Shown: positions 25,861-39,397, counted from the stretch's first letter. The stretch is DNA of 64,000 nt from Prunella strophiata (GCA_036583965.1 JAZBQD010000030.1:57661551-57725550); one strand, 5' to 3'. Notes: generated by a model not told the origin, from the sequence alone. Numbers and translations are program-made.

Positions 25861-28849
25861 TGGGGGCATCCTAGTTAAATTTAACTACTAACTTTTGCAC
25901 TGAAATCTCCTGTAATAAAAGACAGGATTCCAGAGGTTGTTCCAAACATCTGAATCAATTTAGGTAAGCTGAACCAAGAGGTAAATTAAATGTTATGATT
26001 ACAGCTGTTGCTAACATTACTGGTGATAGAGACTGAGATCCTATTTATGCAAATAGCTGCAATGTAGTAATTGATCAATTAATAAATTAATAGCATAAAT
26101 TGCATATTAATATTTGAATATAAATATTTATAAACACATTAATTTGATCTTGAGCCTGAGTGTTCTTATAGGCTTTATTTGCAAATATATCTCTCTATAG
26201 AGCTGCATATTCCTCCAATACCTCATATAGATAAAGTCATGATGTAAAGCAGTAAAAATAGTTACAATACAGAGAAAAAAAAATGAGAAAACTTTAAAGG
26301 TAACTGCAAGGACATATTTTCTTCAAATGTAAGTGGAATATAAATCTGCAAAGAATTTGTCACTGGGTTTTCTGAAAATACCCAGTGTGGAAAATATGAA
26401 CATGTTAACTGCTGATATAAAAGACTTTTCCATCACAATCAGGCAAAATAAGCGGACTGCATGGCTGATATCTCAATGCATTCAGTTTGGTCTCATCCAA
26501 TTGCTTATTTAATTCCTATACATGGCAAGGAGTTTAAAAGCAAATTAACGTTGTGTCATTTCCGTTTCACAAAACTTGAGTCAAGCAAATTGCCCTCCAG
26601 GTGTGTCCTGAATAACATATTGGCTGATTCTCTTCCAAAGGAAATTAGTCATCTACACTGCTTGAAAAAATGATTTACAATACATTGAAATATTTTCAGA
26701 CAGATACTGATTTGAACACCGAAATGAGCAGTCACCACTCACAACAGTTATTGCATGAGAGATGTAAGAAGAATGCAAGAGAATTGTAAAATGACTCTAT
26801 TCATTTTCAGAGTACAAAAGAGAAAAGAGAAAAGTATTCTAAACAAAAGCCTAATTTTCTTTATTTTCCTCAAATTTTCCCAGCTCTTCAAAGTTGAATC
26901 TTTGGGGTATTTTTTACAGTTCTGTGCCTAACAAATTAGATGAGAGCAAAGGATAATTCTGGTATGTTGTAAAGGATTTGTTACTGCCAGCGGGGGTAAA
27001 ACACACACAGCAGAGCAACTTGGGGTAACCTGTTTCTCTTTCACTGACATCTAAACAACCCTATACTTTTTACCATGCCACATTTGCAATGAGGTAAACA
27101 CCAGTGCCTAGATCAGAACCTGTGTATGAGTGATTGCAGCATAATAAATATCGTATAATTCCAAGTGGATCATTTATCAAAGAAAAATATATATCTGGGT
27201 ATGATTAATTACCATTTCTGCTTGCCAGTGTCCCTCCACTGTTGATAAACAGAAGTAAAATGCTTTCCTAAGATTCATTGCTTAACTCTCCCTTAAAAGG
27301 TGAAACAAATTTCACCCAATAAAGAAAAAAAAGGATATTTTAGATTCAGGTAAAATCAATCATACAGGCACCACAAAATATAACTCTACATCTTTCAGAG
27401 TATGTATAGACAGCTTTTCAAGTTACAAATCAAAACTGAAAAATTAATTCACTAGTTATTATATTTATCTTAAGGTTATTTATATAAGTCCATTCATGGA
27501 TATGTTTGTAGCATAAAATCAATTACACAAGATGAAGTTTATCTGCACTCATGTAAAGAGCTGGGTAGGAATTTAGGAAGGTGAAGGATGCAAGTGCTGT
27601 GTTGGCAGAGGAATATGCCCTTTGCAAATGGCATTTTAATAGCATGAGTATGTATCAAGAGGGTTCCTCTTGGGAAGGATATAAGTCATGATAAGCAGTG
27701 CAGGTGCAGCAGGACACTGTCCTTCATGTACAAATCAGGAATAGTCTTTGGTTCTGCTTTCCATGATAATGTGAGTTCTGCACCAATGTCTGGCAAATAT
27801 TTGCCACCTCATAAAGTAAAATGTTATTTTATTCACAAGCAGCATATGTGATTTACCTCTGAAAGTAGCTAAGGTAATTTCAGGATGGGTACATTATTAA
27901 AATTTAACTTTTGAGTTTATTTTTTCAATCTATACTTAGAAATAACATTTTCAGATGATGAACACTGCTTATCATGTGTTAAATCATTTGAGTTTTGAAA
28001 GGGCAATGTGTCAATTTTTATCAATATAGAAGTGTCTGTATCAATTGCTTGCACAGACAGAAGAGAAAACTAAATTTTTTTACCCTTCTTGTACCTAATA
28101 TAACTCAATTAACCTGTAGTAAAGTAGTCAAATCTATTTGCTAATTTTTTGGACTTGTAGCAATAAATAGTTGACTGGTAGAAAAAGTGATTGGTGCTAA
28201 GCAAAGTCTCATAAAGAAATAAAAAAAGCTTGTGGAGATGAGTATTAATACAACAGATTTGCTTTATACAAAAATATTTGATTCCAGTTAACCAAACAGA
28301 CCAAAAGCTGTCTGTTTTAGACTGTGGAATGATAAGTGTATATTTCAGATTAACATAAAACAAGAGAAAAAGAATATCAACGTTGAAATTGCTAACAATA
28401 GCCTAGAAAGGAGATGAAAGTCATGGTTTATAATCTCTCTTTTAACTCTCTGTAAGATAGGTAGATATTGCATTTCCTCATGCAATATCAGACAGATAAC
28501 ATTGCATTTCCTCATCCAATAATTGTGCAATGAAAATCTTCTGATCAGTTCAAATGTAATTTTCCATTCAGTACAATCTAAAACAAAAAAAAAAAATTTT
28601 TTGGTTTGCAATCTATAATTGCATATAATCTTTATTAAATTTTTAATTTAATTTTGCATAGGTAGGATGTTTTCTGAAGTTTTCAATATGCAGTATACAT
28701 ATCCTGCAGCTTCTAGATGCAATCAGCAAACATATAACCAATGTAACAAAAAATGAAATTAACACACAGTATGAGTCAATGTAGGATAAGGTAATAATGC
28801 ATATAAATGTTGTATTTTTAATTTGTATGTGTTAATGGATGCTAGAAAC
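25861..28849. other. AT-rich spacer between the two GC-rich inverted repeats
   Basis: No gene was recognised. A short duplicated motif (attgcatttcctcat) occurs twice between 28465 and 28520. The first copy is flanked by an 8-base self-complementary pair (atattgca / tgcaatat). An A tract beside a T run lies at about 28580-28600. Confidence 0.5.
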
Positions 28850-29295
28850 ATCTGCTGCTCCCATCAGCTCTCATTCTTGGGATTTCTCCTGCCCCTGTGT
28901 CCAGCCCTGAGACCCTGAGGATGCAGCTGATATTTTCCTGCTTGTTAGGTCAGCCAGCAGTGAGGCTGAATGTGCATCTCACACACACACAGAGGACACG
29001 GAGGGCCACAGACAAAGTCACAGGAGAGTCACAAGCAGGGCTCTGCCCCCACATTCAGGACTCACAGCAAACACAGGCACACAGGGACACGTCCCCTCCT
29101 CTTCCTGGGCTGCAGAGGCAGAAGGTGACAAGTGCAGCCCACACCCCTCACTGCCTGGGTTCACAAGCACATGTGTATTCATGGATCCCGAGCCCTGACA
29201 CAGCACCACTGCCTGCTTGGCACCTCTGCACACACAAAACACCAGCTGAACAAAAACATACCAGTTCATAGCACAGCAGGGAAACCTTTTCTGCT
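28850..29295 (+). repeat. GC-rich repeat block, member B of an inverted pair
   Basis: A C/A-rich (plus strand) GC-rich block. Its core at 29055-29170 is the inverted partner of 25504-25619. Flanking similarity includes the 'gccacaga' region upstream and a 'gatcccgag' / 'cactgcc' region downstream. Open frames on both strands (plus 28897-29271, minus 29018-29269) come from the composition. The family is unknown to me: it lacks CR1 features and LTR ends. Confidence 0.75.
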
Positions 29296-30467
29296 AAATT
29301 CACTGTATTAAATCATGTACAGTTGTGACACATGGACCTGCTCTATACTTCTGGATGACAGATATCTGCTGAACCAGTGGGGCAATTGAGAGAGGGAGGA
29401 AGAGTCCTGTACCTACAAGCTATATAAGGTCCAGGACCAGGTGAGGATGTGTTAGGCAATCTAGCAGAGAGGGTGGATCATGATCTGAGACTAATTGTCC
29501 AGGGACAAACCCAGGATCTCTCTTATGTCTCCATTAAAATTAAATAAAGCCACTTGATACAGCAACAGCCACTCTAGGACATCAGGGTCTTGGTGGGAGA
29601 CAGGATAGAGTAAATTCATTTGCAAATTAAACAATAGCAATTGAGTAGCAAGGTAGTTCCTGGGGCTTACTGATCAGAAGGAAGGAAATAAATGCACCTA
29701 GTCCTTATTATCAGGAAACTGTTCTGATGATTTTTTTTTTTTTTCTACACACTTGTAAATGCTTTATGACAAGGTTGGATAACAAGTACATGCATATCAG
29801 GATGATAAGCATCTTTGAAATGCCTGAAGGTTGTTATTACCACTGTGAGGTGAGAGTGAAAAAATAATTTCTAAGATACCTACCTTTGTCATGGCTCTTA
29901 CTATTTCATTGGTATGTATAAAGCCTTTCTGGAAAATTAATGTATGGCTTACTAAGCAACCAGTTTCCATCTCTCTACATTCCATTCAGCATGTAATTAA
30001 TATTTAAACATTTTTTCCTTCTCTTTATTTTTTTGTATTGTTTCTCAATGACAAATATTTTTACAGCTTGAATAAACATTAGCCAGGGTCCTTAAATTAA
30101 TGTTTGCATATATTTTCTGTTTAGTTTATGTACTGAATGTATGACTATATCTGTTTCTACCTTAGGTGCATGACAAGTACCACATATTACTTTTCCTGTT
30201 TTCAGAGACATGATTTATTCATTGATTGATGAATAACCCAAAATTAGCAGTAGTAGCAGATAAAAACTGAAAGATCATTTCACGATTCTGAAATTCTGAA
30301 AACAAAATAAATAATTAAAAAAAAAATTACACTCTTAGTAAGTTCTTGATAGAAAGCCATTGAATGTAACAGAAAATATTCATTGCTGTTAATAGGAAAG
30401 ACAGCAAACTCAAAATGCATTACAGGCAAAACTGTAAAAAGGCAAGGAAGTGTATTCTACTAAAAAT
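29296..30467. other. AT-rich non-coding stretch
   Basis: A T tract lies at about 29731-29744. Otherwise nothing is recognised. Confidence 0.5.
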
Positions 30468-30471
30468 AAAA

Positions 30472-30491
<20 letters not shown>
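30468..30491. repeat. Poly(A) tract
   Basis: A run of 24 A, followed by an A/G-rich tail to about 30545. No retroposed body can be identified upstream. Confidence 0.9.
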
Positions 30492-30505
<14 letters not shown>

Positions 30506-30879
30506 GAATTTAAAGACAGAGAAAATTTTTAAAGAAAGAAAAACTCAGCCAAAATGGTGATTACATTAGAACTTGTGGTGGTCTGGTTCCTTTGAAATTC
30601 ACCTCATTCTATACTGCATTTAGATGAAACACCCTTGGGAAACACACTGTTAATGAACAGGCTACAGTAGAGATCATATTTAGGCATCTTTGAACATGAC
30701 ATTAAAACTGATTTTTCTTCAGTCCCATGTCTCTTGGAGATTGGGTTCAGATAACCATATTTTAACCAACATTAATATAGCTATTTTATATTAGTTTTCT
30801 TTTCAAATCTATCAATCTTAAACATTGCAATACCCTGGAAGGCGGGTCCATAATTTAATCATCCATTATTTAAAATATT

Positions 30880-31056
30880 TTGACTATTCCTATGACTCAA
30901 TTTCCCTTATTTTCCCCTTATTTTTAATGACAAATACTGAAAAATCATCCCTTATTTTTACCATTCCAATCATGATTCTATAAGCCCTTCTCAAAGCTTT
31001 CCTTAGTCATACCTTTTTCAAATTAAAGAGTTCCCAGGCTTCTTAATGTTTCTCCA
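30880..31056 (-). mobile_element. Ancient CR1/L3-like LINE 3' fragment
   Basis: On the plus strand the segment reads like the reverse complement of an old CR1/L3-type 3' region. Landmarks are a 'tataagcccttctcaaagc' block, 'cttagtcataccttttt' and 'aattaaagagttcccagg' followed by 'cttcttaatgtttctccata'. These match the general pattern of ancient amniote CR1 relics as I remember it, but divergence is high, and a library search would be needed to name the subfamily. Confidence 0.4.
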
Positions 31057-31079
31057 TACAGAGACCAATATCTGGTCTC

Positions 31080-31083
<4 letters not shown>
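31057..31083. repeat. Perfect 11-bp stem hairpin abutting a poly(A) tract
   Basis: The arm tacagagacca at 31057-31067 is exactly complementary to tggtctctgta at 31073-31083, with the 5-base loop atatc between. The last base of the stem is also the first A of the following A28 run. Confidence 0.85.

Positions 31084-31110
<27 letters not shown>
31083..31110. repeat. Poly(A) tract, 28 bases
   Basis: An uninterrupted run of 28 A directly downstream of a perfect hairpin. Uninterrupted runs of this length are unstable and probably young. Confidence 0.97.
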
Positions 31111-31114
<4 letters not shown>

Positions 31115-34100
31115 GGATACCATTAATGTTTTAAATGAAGACTGACATTATAAGTGATGTAAAGGCATAAAGGCAGTCACAATGGGAGGAGTGACCTCAT
31201 TGTAAGGAACCACAGAGAAACCACAACATTTGTGGATTCTGGAATACTGCCCATCTTATTTACTTACTCTGAGACTTTTGTAATCCAGCTAAATACATTT
31301 AAATTTAAATTGGGATGATCAGAAAAAAATGTATTAATAAAGTTTTGGTTTTATAATGCAGGCGATGAAGTTTCCTACTTGTTCCAGAGCCTTGGTTAAT
31401 AACTCTGATATAATTTTTCCTTTGTTTTATCTGAGTACAGAATAGACTTCTGGAGGATGATCCACAGATCATGCTCATCATTTCACATCTATGTGGACTT
31501 CAATATTGCCAATATTACTGACGAGATAACAGCTATTTTAAAGTTTGTTGCTCAATAGGAATGCATCTACATTGTGCAAAATAAGATATTAAGGATTGTC
31601 AGGTCAGAGGAAATCCAACACAAGAAATACCAGTACTGTGATATCATAAGGACCAGTTGCCCAGTATTATATGCAGCACATTTGTATACCCTTGCTTGGT
31701 CACTGGAGTGGTACTTGAGCAGGAATTGGAGTACTGCTGAGAACCAGACTTAAAACTTTAAAGTTGAAAGTTTTTCTGTGTTTTCAGATTGTTTGAAACC
31801 TCTGAACAGCACTTATCCTTGACTTAGATTAAGTTAGCAGCTAAATATTCTGTAATCTTGGCTGTGGAGGTCACTCCCAATTAAACCTTTTTATCTATAA
31901 TTATATGAACTCTGTTTTCACAGAACCAAGAACACCCCTTGCTTTGGCGTTAGCTTATGCGTTTCTAAAATCCATCAAGCTGAGGAGGAAATGGACCACT
32001 CGCTTTTTAAACAGGCAACGAAAAAGCATCACCAAGAAAGAAGGAAAAAAAAAACCCCATTTCTAAAGTTAGCAAAAGTTTAATGACTGAATTAAAAAAA
32101 TGTACTTGCAATGAAGGTCTTTTAATTTGTTCGGATTTTGCTTATTTATTGTATTGTATTTTTTCATTAAATAGGAAGTTTCATTAGAGCAGTGATGCCT
32201 CCTCTCTTGGCAATTTGCTCTACAAATGCTGTCAAAACAAATTTCTCTGGCAGTCAGGGCAGATTTAGGAAACATCAAACTCACCTAAATTTCCTGTAGG
32301 ATTTTACAATGAGACAAAGTAGCTGTAAAAGGAGGGATTTTGGTCCTGCTCTTACTTTTGGTTTTATATTTTGAATGGAGAAAAGTGATCTTAGAGGAGA
32401 AAAGGTATCCTAGAGGACTAAGGAATTGCTTAGTCAAAAATATAAACTAAAGGAATATTTTTCAATACAGGGAAAACTTCCTATGAAATACTGAGGCTGC
32501 AAGTAATTAAAAATTATTTGGTTTATGTGGAATCTTTATTTATATTTATGCACACTCACAATTATTTACAATGATAGAAAAAAGATAAGTACATGTTTTA
32601 TAATTATATTGAATTTAATACATTATAAATATATTTAAATTATGTAATTATAAATGTGAACAATACTATACTGCAATATTGCATTTTTTGAAAAAGTCCA
32701 AGTATTCAAAATGTCTCAGAATTTAAATAATATACTTTACTAGTATATTCAAATAAGATACTTTACTAGATCCTGTTTTTTAATCTGAACGTATGTTAAA
32801 AAACTTCTAAATTCTTGGCCAAAATGTGTTTTAAAAGATACGTTTAGAGGGCACTATTAGTTCTGTCACAGTAAGAGCTGCAGGATTTTGGTTTTACTGA
32901 GTATACTGTAAAAAGCTCTTGGATTTTCATAGTATATACTACCAATGATTTTCACCCTGAGGATTTAATAGCCCTGTGTGGCATTTATGGTCTTTTTACA
33001 TCAATTTCTTGATACATAGGCTTTATTCTGTGCATTGCAGACTCAGTGGTAGAGTTTATTACAGCCATCATTTTACACTGTCCTTGAAATGTTTCAGCTC
33101 CTTCTTAAGTACCATAAGAAAATATATATTTCATGTATATATCTAACTCCTGCCATGGGTTTGCTTGACACAGCCAGATGTAAAAAATGGCCTGCAATAG
33201 TATATTTGACTTGTACAATTAAATTAATTAGTGTCAATGATGATAACATGTATGATATATGAAGTATATTACATGTATATGTATGATATATAATATATGA
33301 AGTCACTCTTTCTTACTCTTGAGAGTAAATTACCTATTAAACCATTAACTGTTGAGAGAATACATTGATGTGAAATGCTGATTACTAATGTATCTCAAAG
33401 GTAATGTTGACACATTGGTCCATAGTCACAACTGCTGCAAAGCTATCTACTTTCCTCAAGCAAATTCAAATATAAAACTTCCCCTGGCTGTTTTAGTGAT
33501 TATAGCGCACAATTAATATTCAGTGTTTTCTTTAAAATTAAATAGTTCATTGTGTTCCAGGGTATATTTTTTTCTTTTTACAAAATAATAAAAGTCATTG
33601 GAGTGGCTATCATTCTTAAAAAATTATTACCTGTCAAATTTAATTTTACAACCAAATCATTTAAACTCACACATTTCTTACATAGCTTTAAATTTCTAAC
33701 ATCCAATTTTTAATCTTGGGTGACTTTTTAAAAAGTAGCAATATTTTCCTAATGTACACTTTTATACATGAATGTAAGGTGTTGAATTTCACAATTAAGA
33801 TATTTGATCTAGAGAAATTAAGATATTTAAAATATATCACTTCATAATCTCATGTAATCGCCTGTGTTTTCTATAAAGTAATCTTTCTGTAACCATGCTG
33901 GAAGCATTTTTCCTGAGATTGGAAGGGTGAAGCACAACAGTATAATTCATTGAATATTGTCCCTCAGAATGTTGTCAGTTTGAGACAGCTCATAGGAGAT
34001 ATCCAAAATCTGTACAACAGAGACATGTCCAAACACTTTTCCAGAAATAATGGGTTTATGTCTGTGAACTGCCTAGGCACAAGGATTGAGAACACTATCA

Positions 34101-34773
34101 ATCTGCCATATGGCTGTGTTGCAGAATGTTGCTACACAAAGATGTTTTCAATTCCTTTTATTCTTTTAAGAATTACCATGTATTAATGTATTTTGGATAT
34201 AATTGAATGTTGTTTATGCTCTTCTCCATCTTCATTTTAGTAAGAAAAAAAAAACCATCAAAACATTTTCAGTGATTAACAGTGGAAGAATTTGACTTCC
34301 CCATTTTCTTCTTGAGTATGAATCTTCATTATTAATCTGGAGGGCTGTGGGAGAAAAAGGAGCAATGCATAGAAATACGTGGGTGCTGTGACGTGTATCT
34401 CAAAATGTGGCAGAATTTGCTCTCTGGGGATGTGCACCTTCTCCTTAAGCAAAAATCTTTTACTGACATGTTGTCTGTATTTCCACAACTATTGCTCAAT
34501 GTAGCATGTATGCTAAAAGTGTTAAAACTGAGAGTAAAATGAACCCTCTCCTTGCAGGTACTTCAGCAGTCTCTTCTCCAAGAACAACTTCTCACAAGTT
34601 CATTACAACCATGCATTATGAGTTTTATGAAATACTATTACAAATTAAGTGCTTAAACATCTTCTTAGTGATTTTCAATTTGTTGATGGATTGTGTCATG
34701 AAGCATGTAATTCCTGGAGCAAATAATTTCAAAAATGCTTTTATTCTCTCTCCCTAGGTATCCACACTATCTG
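31111..34773. other. AT-rich non-coding stretch
   Basis: Nothing was recognised except small repeats: a near-duplicate 'atactttactag' occurring twice at about 32731-32775, and a TATG/TA-rich patch at about 33240-33300. Short open frames are compositional. Confidence 0.5.
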
Positions 34774-35320
34774 TTTGTGGGCAGTTGAGCCCAACCAACA
34801 GCTAAGCACCCACCTGGTGACTTGCTCAGACTGGTGCCCCCAGAGAGAAGAAAGAGAGGAATGGAAGAGCAAAAGCTAAAAAACTCATGGGTCAAGATTA
34901 AGGAAGTTTAATAGGTGAAGAAAAATTTTCATGCAAGCAAGACAAAATAAGGAATTAATTTGCTACTTCCCATCAGCAGGCAGAAGTTTAGCCATTTGCT
35001 GCAACGCTTGGCTTCAGTACTCACAGAAGTTCTCAGGAGGACAAACATGGTAACCACAAACATCCCCCCTCCCTCCACCTTTACCTAAGCTTTTATTTCT
35101 CAGCACACCTTCATATGCTGGGGGTTATCCCTCTGGCCAGCTGGGGCTGCTGTCCTGGCTGTGTCACCCTAGAAATTTCTTGTGTACTCCCAGCCTGCTG
35201 TCTTAGTGGTGGGATCAGAGTGAGAAAAACATAAAATGTTGACACAAATTTAAAACACAGCACCATAATAACACCTCAGACAGAGCAAGCTAACCATGTT
35301 AATGACTCACTCTTCTTGGA
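34774..35320 (-). mobile_element. Solo LTR of an avian ERVL-type endogenous retrovirus
   Basis: Read on the minus strand, this is a long terminal repeat in the 5'-to-3' order I remember for a widespread avian ERVL-type family. The 5' part contains 'ctgggagtacacaagaaatt', then a 'gccaggacagcagcccc' region and the 'gagggataacccccagcata' block. The 3' part contains an ATTAAA polyadenylation-type signal (complement of 34907-34912), then a 'cttgacccatgag' block, and ends in a 'tgcttagctgttggttggg' segment closing in CA at 34774. The right-hand (5') boundary is uncertain, about 35300-35360. No retroviral internal sequence lies on either side, so it is a solo LTR formed by recombination between two LTRs. 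A 5-base flank, ctatc, at 34769-34773 has no clear partner on the right, so the target duplication is unresolved. Confidence 0.7.
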
Positions 35321-38300
35321 GTCCCACTTGTACTGCTGACCTAGGTTCCTACCTGGGAAAATCCCTATGTTAAAAAAAGGTATAGCCAAACCAAATGTCA
35401 ATATTTTCAGCTTTTTTGTTTATTTTCTCTAATGCATTTTATCCATCATGAAGGTATTTGCACAGAAAGAAATCTGGGCCAGCATATCTGCACCTGTCTT
35501 AGCATCAAACTCTGTTTCCTTAGAGAGACTCCTTGGCAGGTTACTTGTAAATGTATATATTCATACACACACATAAATATGAATAAATGTACAATTATAT
35601 ATACATAATATATGTATATTTTTATATAACAAATGTTGTTTGCTTTTAGTTGCCGGTTTTGGGGCATATCCATCAGTTACGTTATACCAAAAGGAAAACA
35701 GAAAGCAACTAATGACCAAAATGGGCACACAACATTTTTCATTATCTTCAATATTTTATACTTTAAAGAGGGAAGAATTTATAAGAATTGAACAATTTTG
35801 AAGCATACAGACTATCCCAGCTGAATTGGTTCTCAATATAATTTTTTTTTCTCCCTGTTTTTTAGCATTGACTCCATTGTGGATAAATAATACTTTTTAA
35901 TTTTATTTGTTAATATAACTAAGCTTTGCAAAATCACCTGACGTAAATTACCCATGGCATTACTGGTAGTTGATTTTGCTGCCTCTTGCAATAGTGTGAA
36001 GTATCTCTATTTGGGTTAGAATTTAGAATCCACACCTAATTTTGGAAGGAGATTAATTGAGTTTGTCAGGTAAACTATGCAGAATATGATGTAATATACA
36101 TTAATATTGTAAGTTCAGATACTTGGTTCTGCATCCAAGGAAACCTAAATTAATATAATAGAAATGTATATTCTTTAAGTAGGTTTCAGTGATAAACTGC
36201 AACAATTTAAAGCTGCTGCATAATCTGTTTTAAAATGTTGCAGGTTTTGGTTGTGTAATTGGCTTTTTGTTTCTCAGCAGAGGGGCTCTAAAGCAGTTGT
36301 GATCCAGAATATGTATATACACAGACTACACATGGCCAGCAGATTTGCACAGCGATCTGCTGTGTAGAATATACAGCTGATGAATATTTACAGCTGAATC
36401 TTTATGTTGTTAGTCATAAGAAAACAGACATGCTCATTACTGTCAAATTTATAAGATGTAAAGGTTCTGGTTTTGATACAGAATATATGATGTCTTATAT
36501 TAACCAATAGGGCTCTCCTTGTGTTTGATTCAACCTCTTTGACAGTAAAAGAGAGATTGCGTTTTTAGGCCTATTTCAACCATAAAAGGGAGATGATTTC
36601 CTTGGAATCTGGCTGTCTTCAGTGCTTATAATTGTTAGACATTTCTTACAGATTTCAATTTTTTTTCTTTGTTTTCTGTGTTGTTTTTATTTTTTTTTTC
36701 TTCCTATTTTTTAAAAGAAGTTGTTAGACTTAATGAAAGAAATCTGCCATATTTTTCAGAGTCTGGACAATTTAAAATCACAGACTGTTTGTGTGTTGCA
36801 AGCAAATAAATACAATGTTATTTGTCTAGTCTGATATGTAAGACAGATAAGCAAGATTCACAAACCATTTTACATTAATCTTGCATCCACATGCATACAC
36901 TTATATACATATTGCTTTGTAGATTAGGAGCATTTTGAGGATCATTTTCTCTTTACAAGTAAAAGTGCACAAGCTTTCTATCACATTACGTTCAACCTGT
37001 GAGAATATGGGCATGAGCCTATTCTTTCTATGTTCTCTCTGTCTTCCTCAAAGGTTTGTGTTTATGGACATGTCTTGTAGGAAGCAAAGATTTAGAATCA
37101 ATAATCTCTTATTTTCAGTTTTAAAGTAAGGCCCGTACTACTAAATTCACAAAAATCTATAAACTGGTAGACCTAAATGGGGTACAAGCAGCCACATAGT
37201 TGTATTCATAGCAAGTTGAAAATAACTCCTTCTAATAAATTTGGTTATGTTAAATAAATTATGGATCTATAAATAATGATGAAGCAAGTAAAAATTTGCA
37301 GTAGTCAACAAGTGAAAATTGAGTTTTGAGCTCTGACTTTATAACTGACTTCTTTAAAAGTACACATGCTTAACTATCTTAACTGTCTTTTTTTTTAGAA
37401 AACAAACCTCATTTGATTATTGAAAATAGCACTTTTTGAATTTTACATTTGTCCATAATTAATATAATTAGACTCAGACAATGAAATAATTTGTGTGGCT
37501 TGCAATTGATTCCCTGTTCATTCCACTTACATCTGTAATTTTTTTAAACTTTAACACAGACATATGAGAGATAATAGCTGTGTGCTCATTCTAAGGCAGT
37601 CTGTCCTCAAAGTACAAATCTGAGCTGACTTATTGAAATCATCATCTGAATTTGCAAAATTATTCTCTTGGAACATAACATTAGGATATGTAGCAACAAA
37701 CTAGGCTGCTCACATATTAACTATGCTTACGCTTCAGAGATGGGTGAAGAAGCAGATCCAGAAAAGGGTTTATATTACCATTTGAGGTTCTTTGATGGCA
37801 AATCTTTTAAGCTTCTCTAATCAGTTTTTGCCACCATACAGAAAGCATCAGTTTTATCCTGTGGTAATCTGACCTTTTTTCACCAAATCTCTGGAGAATA
37901 TAAGTAGAAACTGAACCAGAGTCATCTGGTTCTAGATCAAAAATAGAACAGAGTCAGACTAATGCTGAAATTTTACTTTTGCTTATATGCACTGCATGGC
38001 AATTGTTACAGAAGAAAAAACAATGGAGGAAAGTTTACTTGAATTCCAATCTAAGAAATCTAACAGCTCATATTTCCTAAAATAGAACACCGAGTGTCTT
38101 GGCTGTCAGAAGATTTCTTCTGAGGAAAAAGTACTAATCTGCACTGATTCCTTTCCAGGGACAAAATCTGGGCTCACATATAGGTGTGAGAGTCTCACCC
38201 AAATGCCTGACAGTTTTTCTGCTGTTTTCCCATGGGGATATTGCCAATTCACCATGTACTGCCATGGTCTGATCAGAAGATGCCATAACATGCAGGGTAA

Positions 38301-39394
38301 TAAGGGAAAGAGTATCAGTTCTTGGCTGCTCTCACATCTCTCAGCTGAAAGTTTAGGCTCACCCAGATACTAATGAACAGGGAACAAATGTACTGCAGTA
38401 AAAGACAGCACTAACAATTTCAGATTTCTTGGTCACAACCGTATTCTATTAAAAGTTCTTTTTGCTTTGTAAAGCTGGTAGGGAATATGTTATTTTAGAA
38501 TTTGTTCTAACCCATACAGAAATACTGACTCAGAAACTACAGGTATAACGTGAGTTGAATAAAAAGTACATAAAGGTGAATGCTGATTGATTCTCTAAGG
38601 AATTGATGGTAGAAGAAAAGGAGTAAAGATAATACAATTCAGAAAATCCAACATGGGCAACTCAGCAAACTAAGAGACAAGGTGCTTCAGAGAGAGAGAG
38701 GGTGTAATGTATGAAGAAATGTGACAAATCTGGCAGTAATGGAAAAGCTGGGATTATACTCATAATGACAGAATATACAATCCCACTTCTAAGATAAGAA
38801 GCCAATTATTAAGGACCAGAAATTCTTCAGTGACGTGAAAATAAATAATAGATAAATAAATCAAAAATAGAAACAAAGGTAGATTTCTAAGAATAGGGGA
38901 AAAACGGCATAAAATCAAAGAAACTGAGGTGCAAAAATGATTTTCCATTAGCAAAGAACAGAAGAGCCCCAGGAGAAGGAAATTTTAAAAAAGAAAAAAA
39001 AAGAAGCAAGGATACATAACAAATTTTGGATTAGGTAAAGATCAAGACAAATGTTACTTTTTTTGCTTTAAAAAAACCAAATAAATAAACAAACTCCCAT
39101 CTTTTTTTTTTTTTTAACTATATATATATATATATATATAAAGAAATAAAATTTATTTATACAGAAAAAGAAAAAAGAAAGAACACATTGTCTTTTATAA
39201 AGTAGAGTGGTAAAATTTGATTTTTGCATCTTGACTAAATTAATCTTAAATTAATCTTTTTACATAGGCATTTAATTTTTTAAAATATCCAGGTTCCTGG
39301 AAAATAATGTTTTGGAGTTCTGTTATCCAGAGTTCTAATAGGAATAAGCTTAACATTGAACCTTTAAAAATATGAAATATGTTGGATTAGAATA
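35321..39394. other. AT-rich non-coding stretch with a possible conserved element
   Basis: No gene was recognised. The 36190-36560 part has balanced, non-repetitive composition with several short motifs of the kind seen in conserved non-coding elements (for example ctgtcaaat, tttacagctg, and a 7-base stem agcagat/atctgct). It could be a regulatory element, but this cannot be tested without an alignment. Simple repeats: a TA/CA patch at about 35560-35630, T runs at 36660-36710, and a T tract followed by a (TA)n run at 39102-39141. Confidence 0.4.
39118..39141. repeat. (TA)n microsatellite after a poly(T) tract
   Basis: About eleven TA units follow a 14-base T run (39102-39115). Confidence 0.93.
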
Positions 39395-39397
39395 AGG

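Noticed and set aside
24858..25869. Seven overlapping open frames on both strands
   Set aside because: They lie in a GC-rich repeat block whose inverted copy at 28.85-29.29 kb gives similar frames. They are compositional and not genes.
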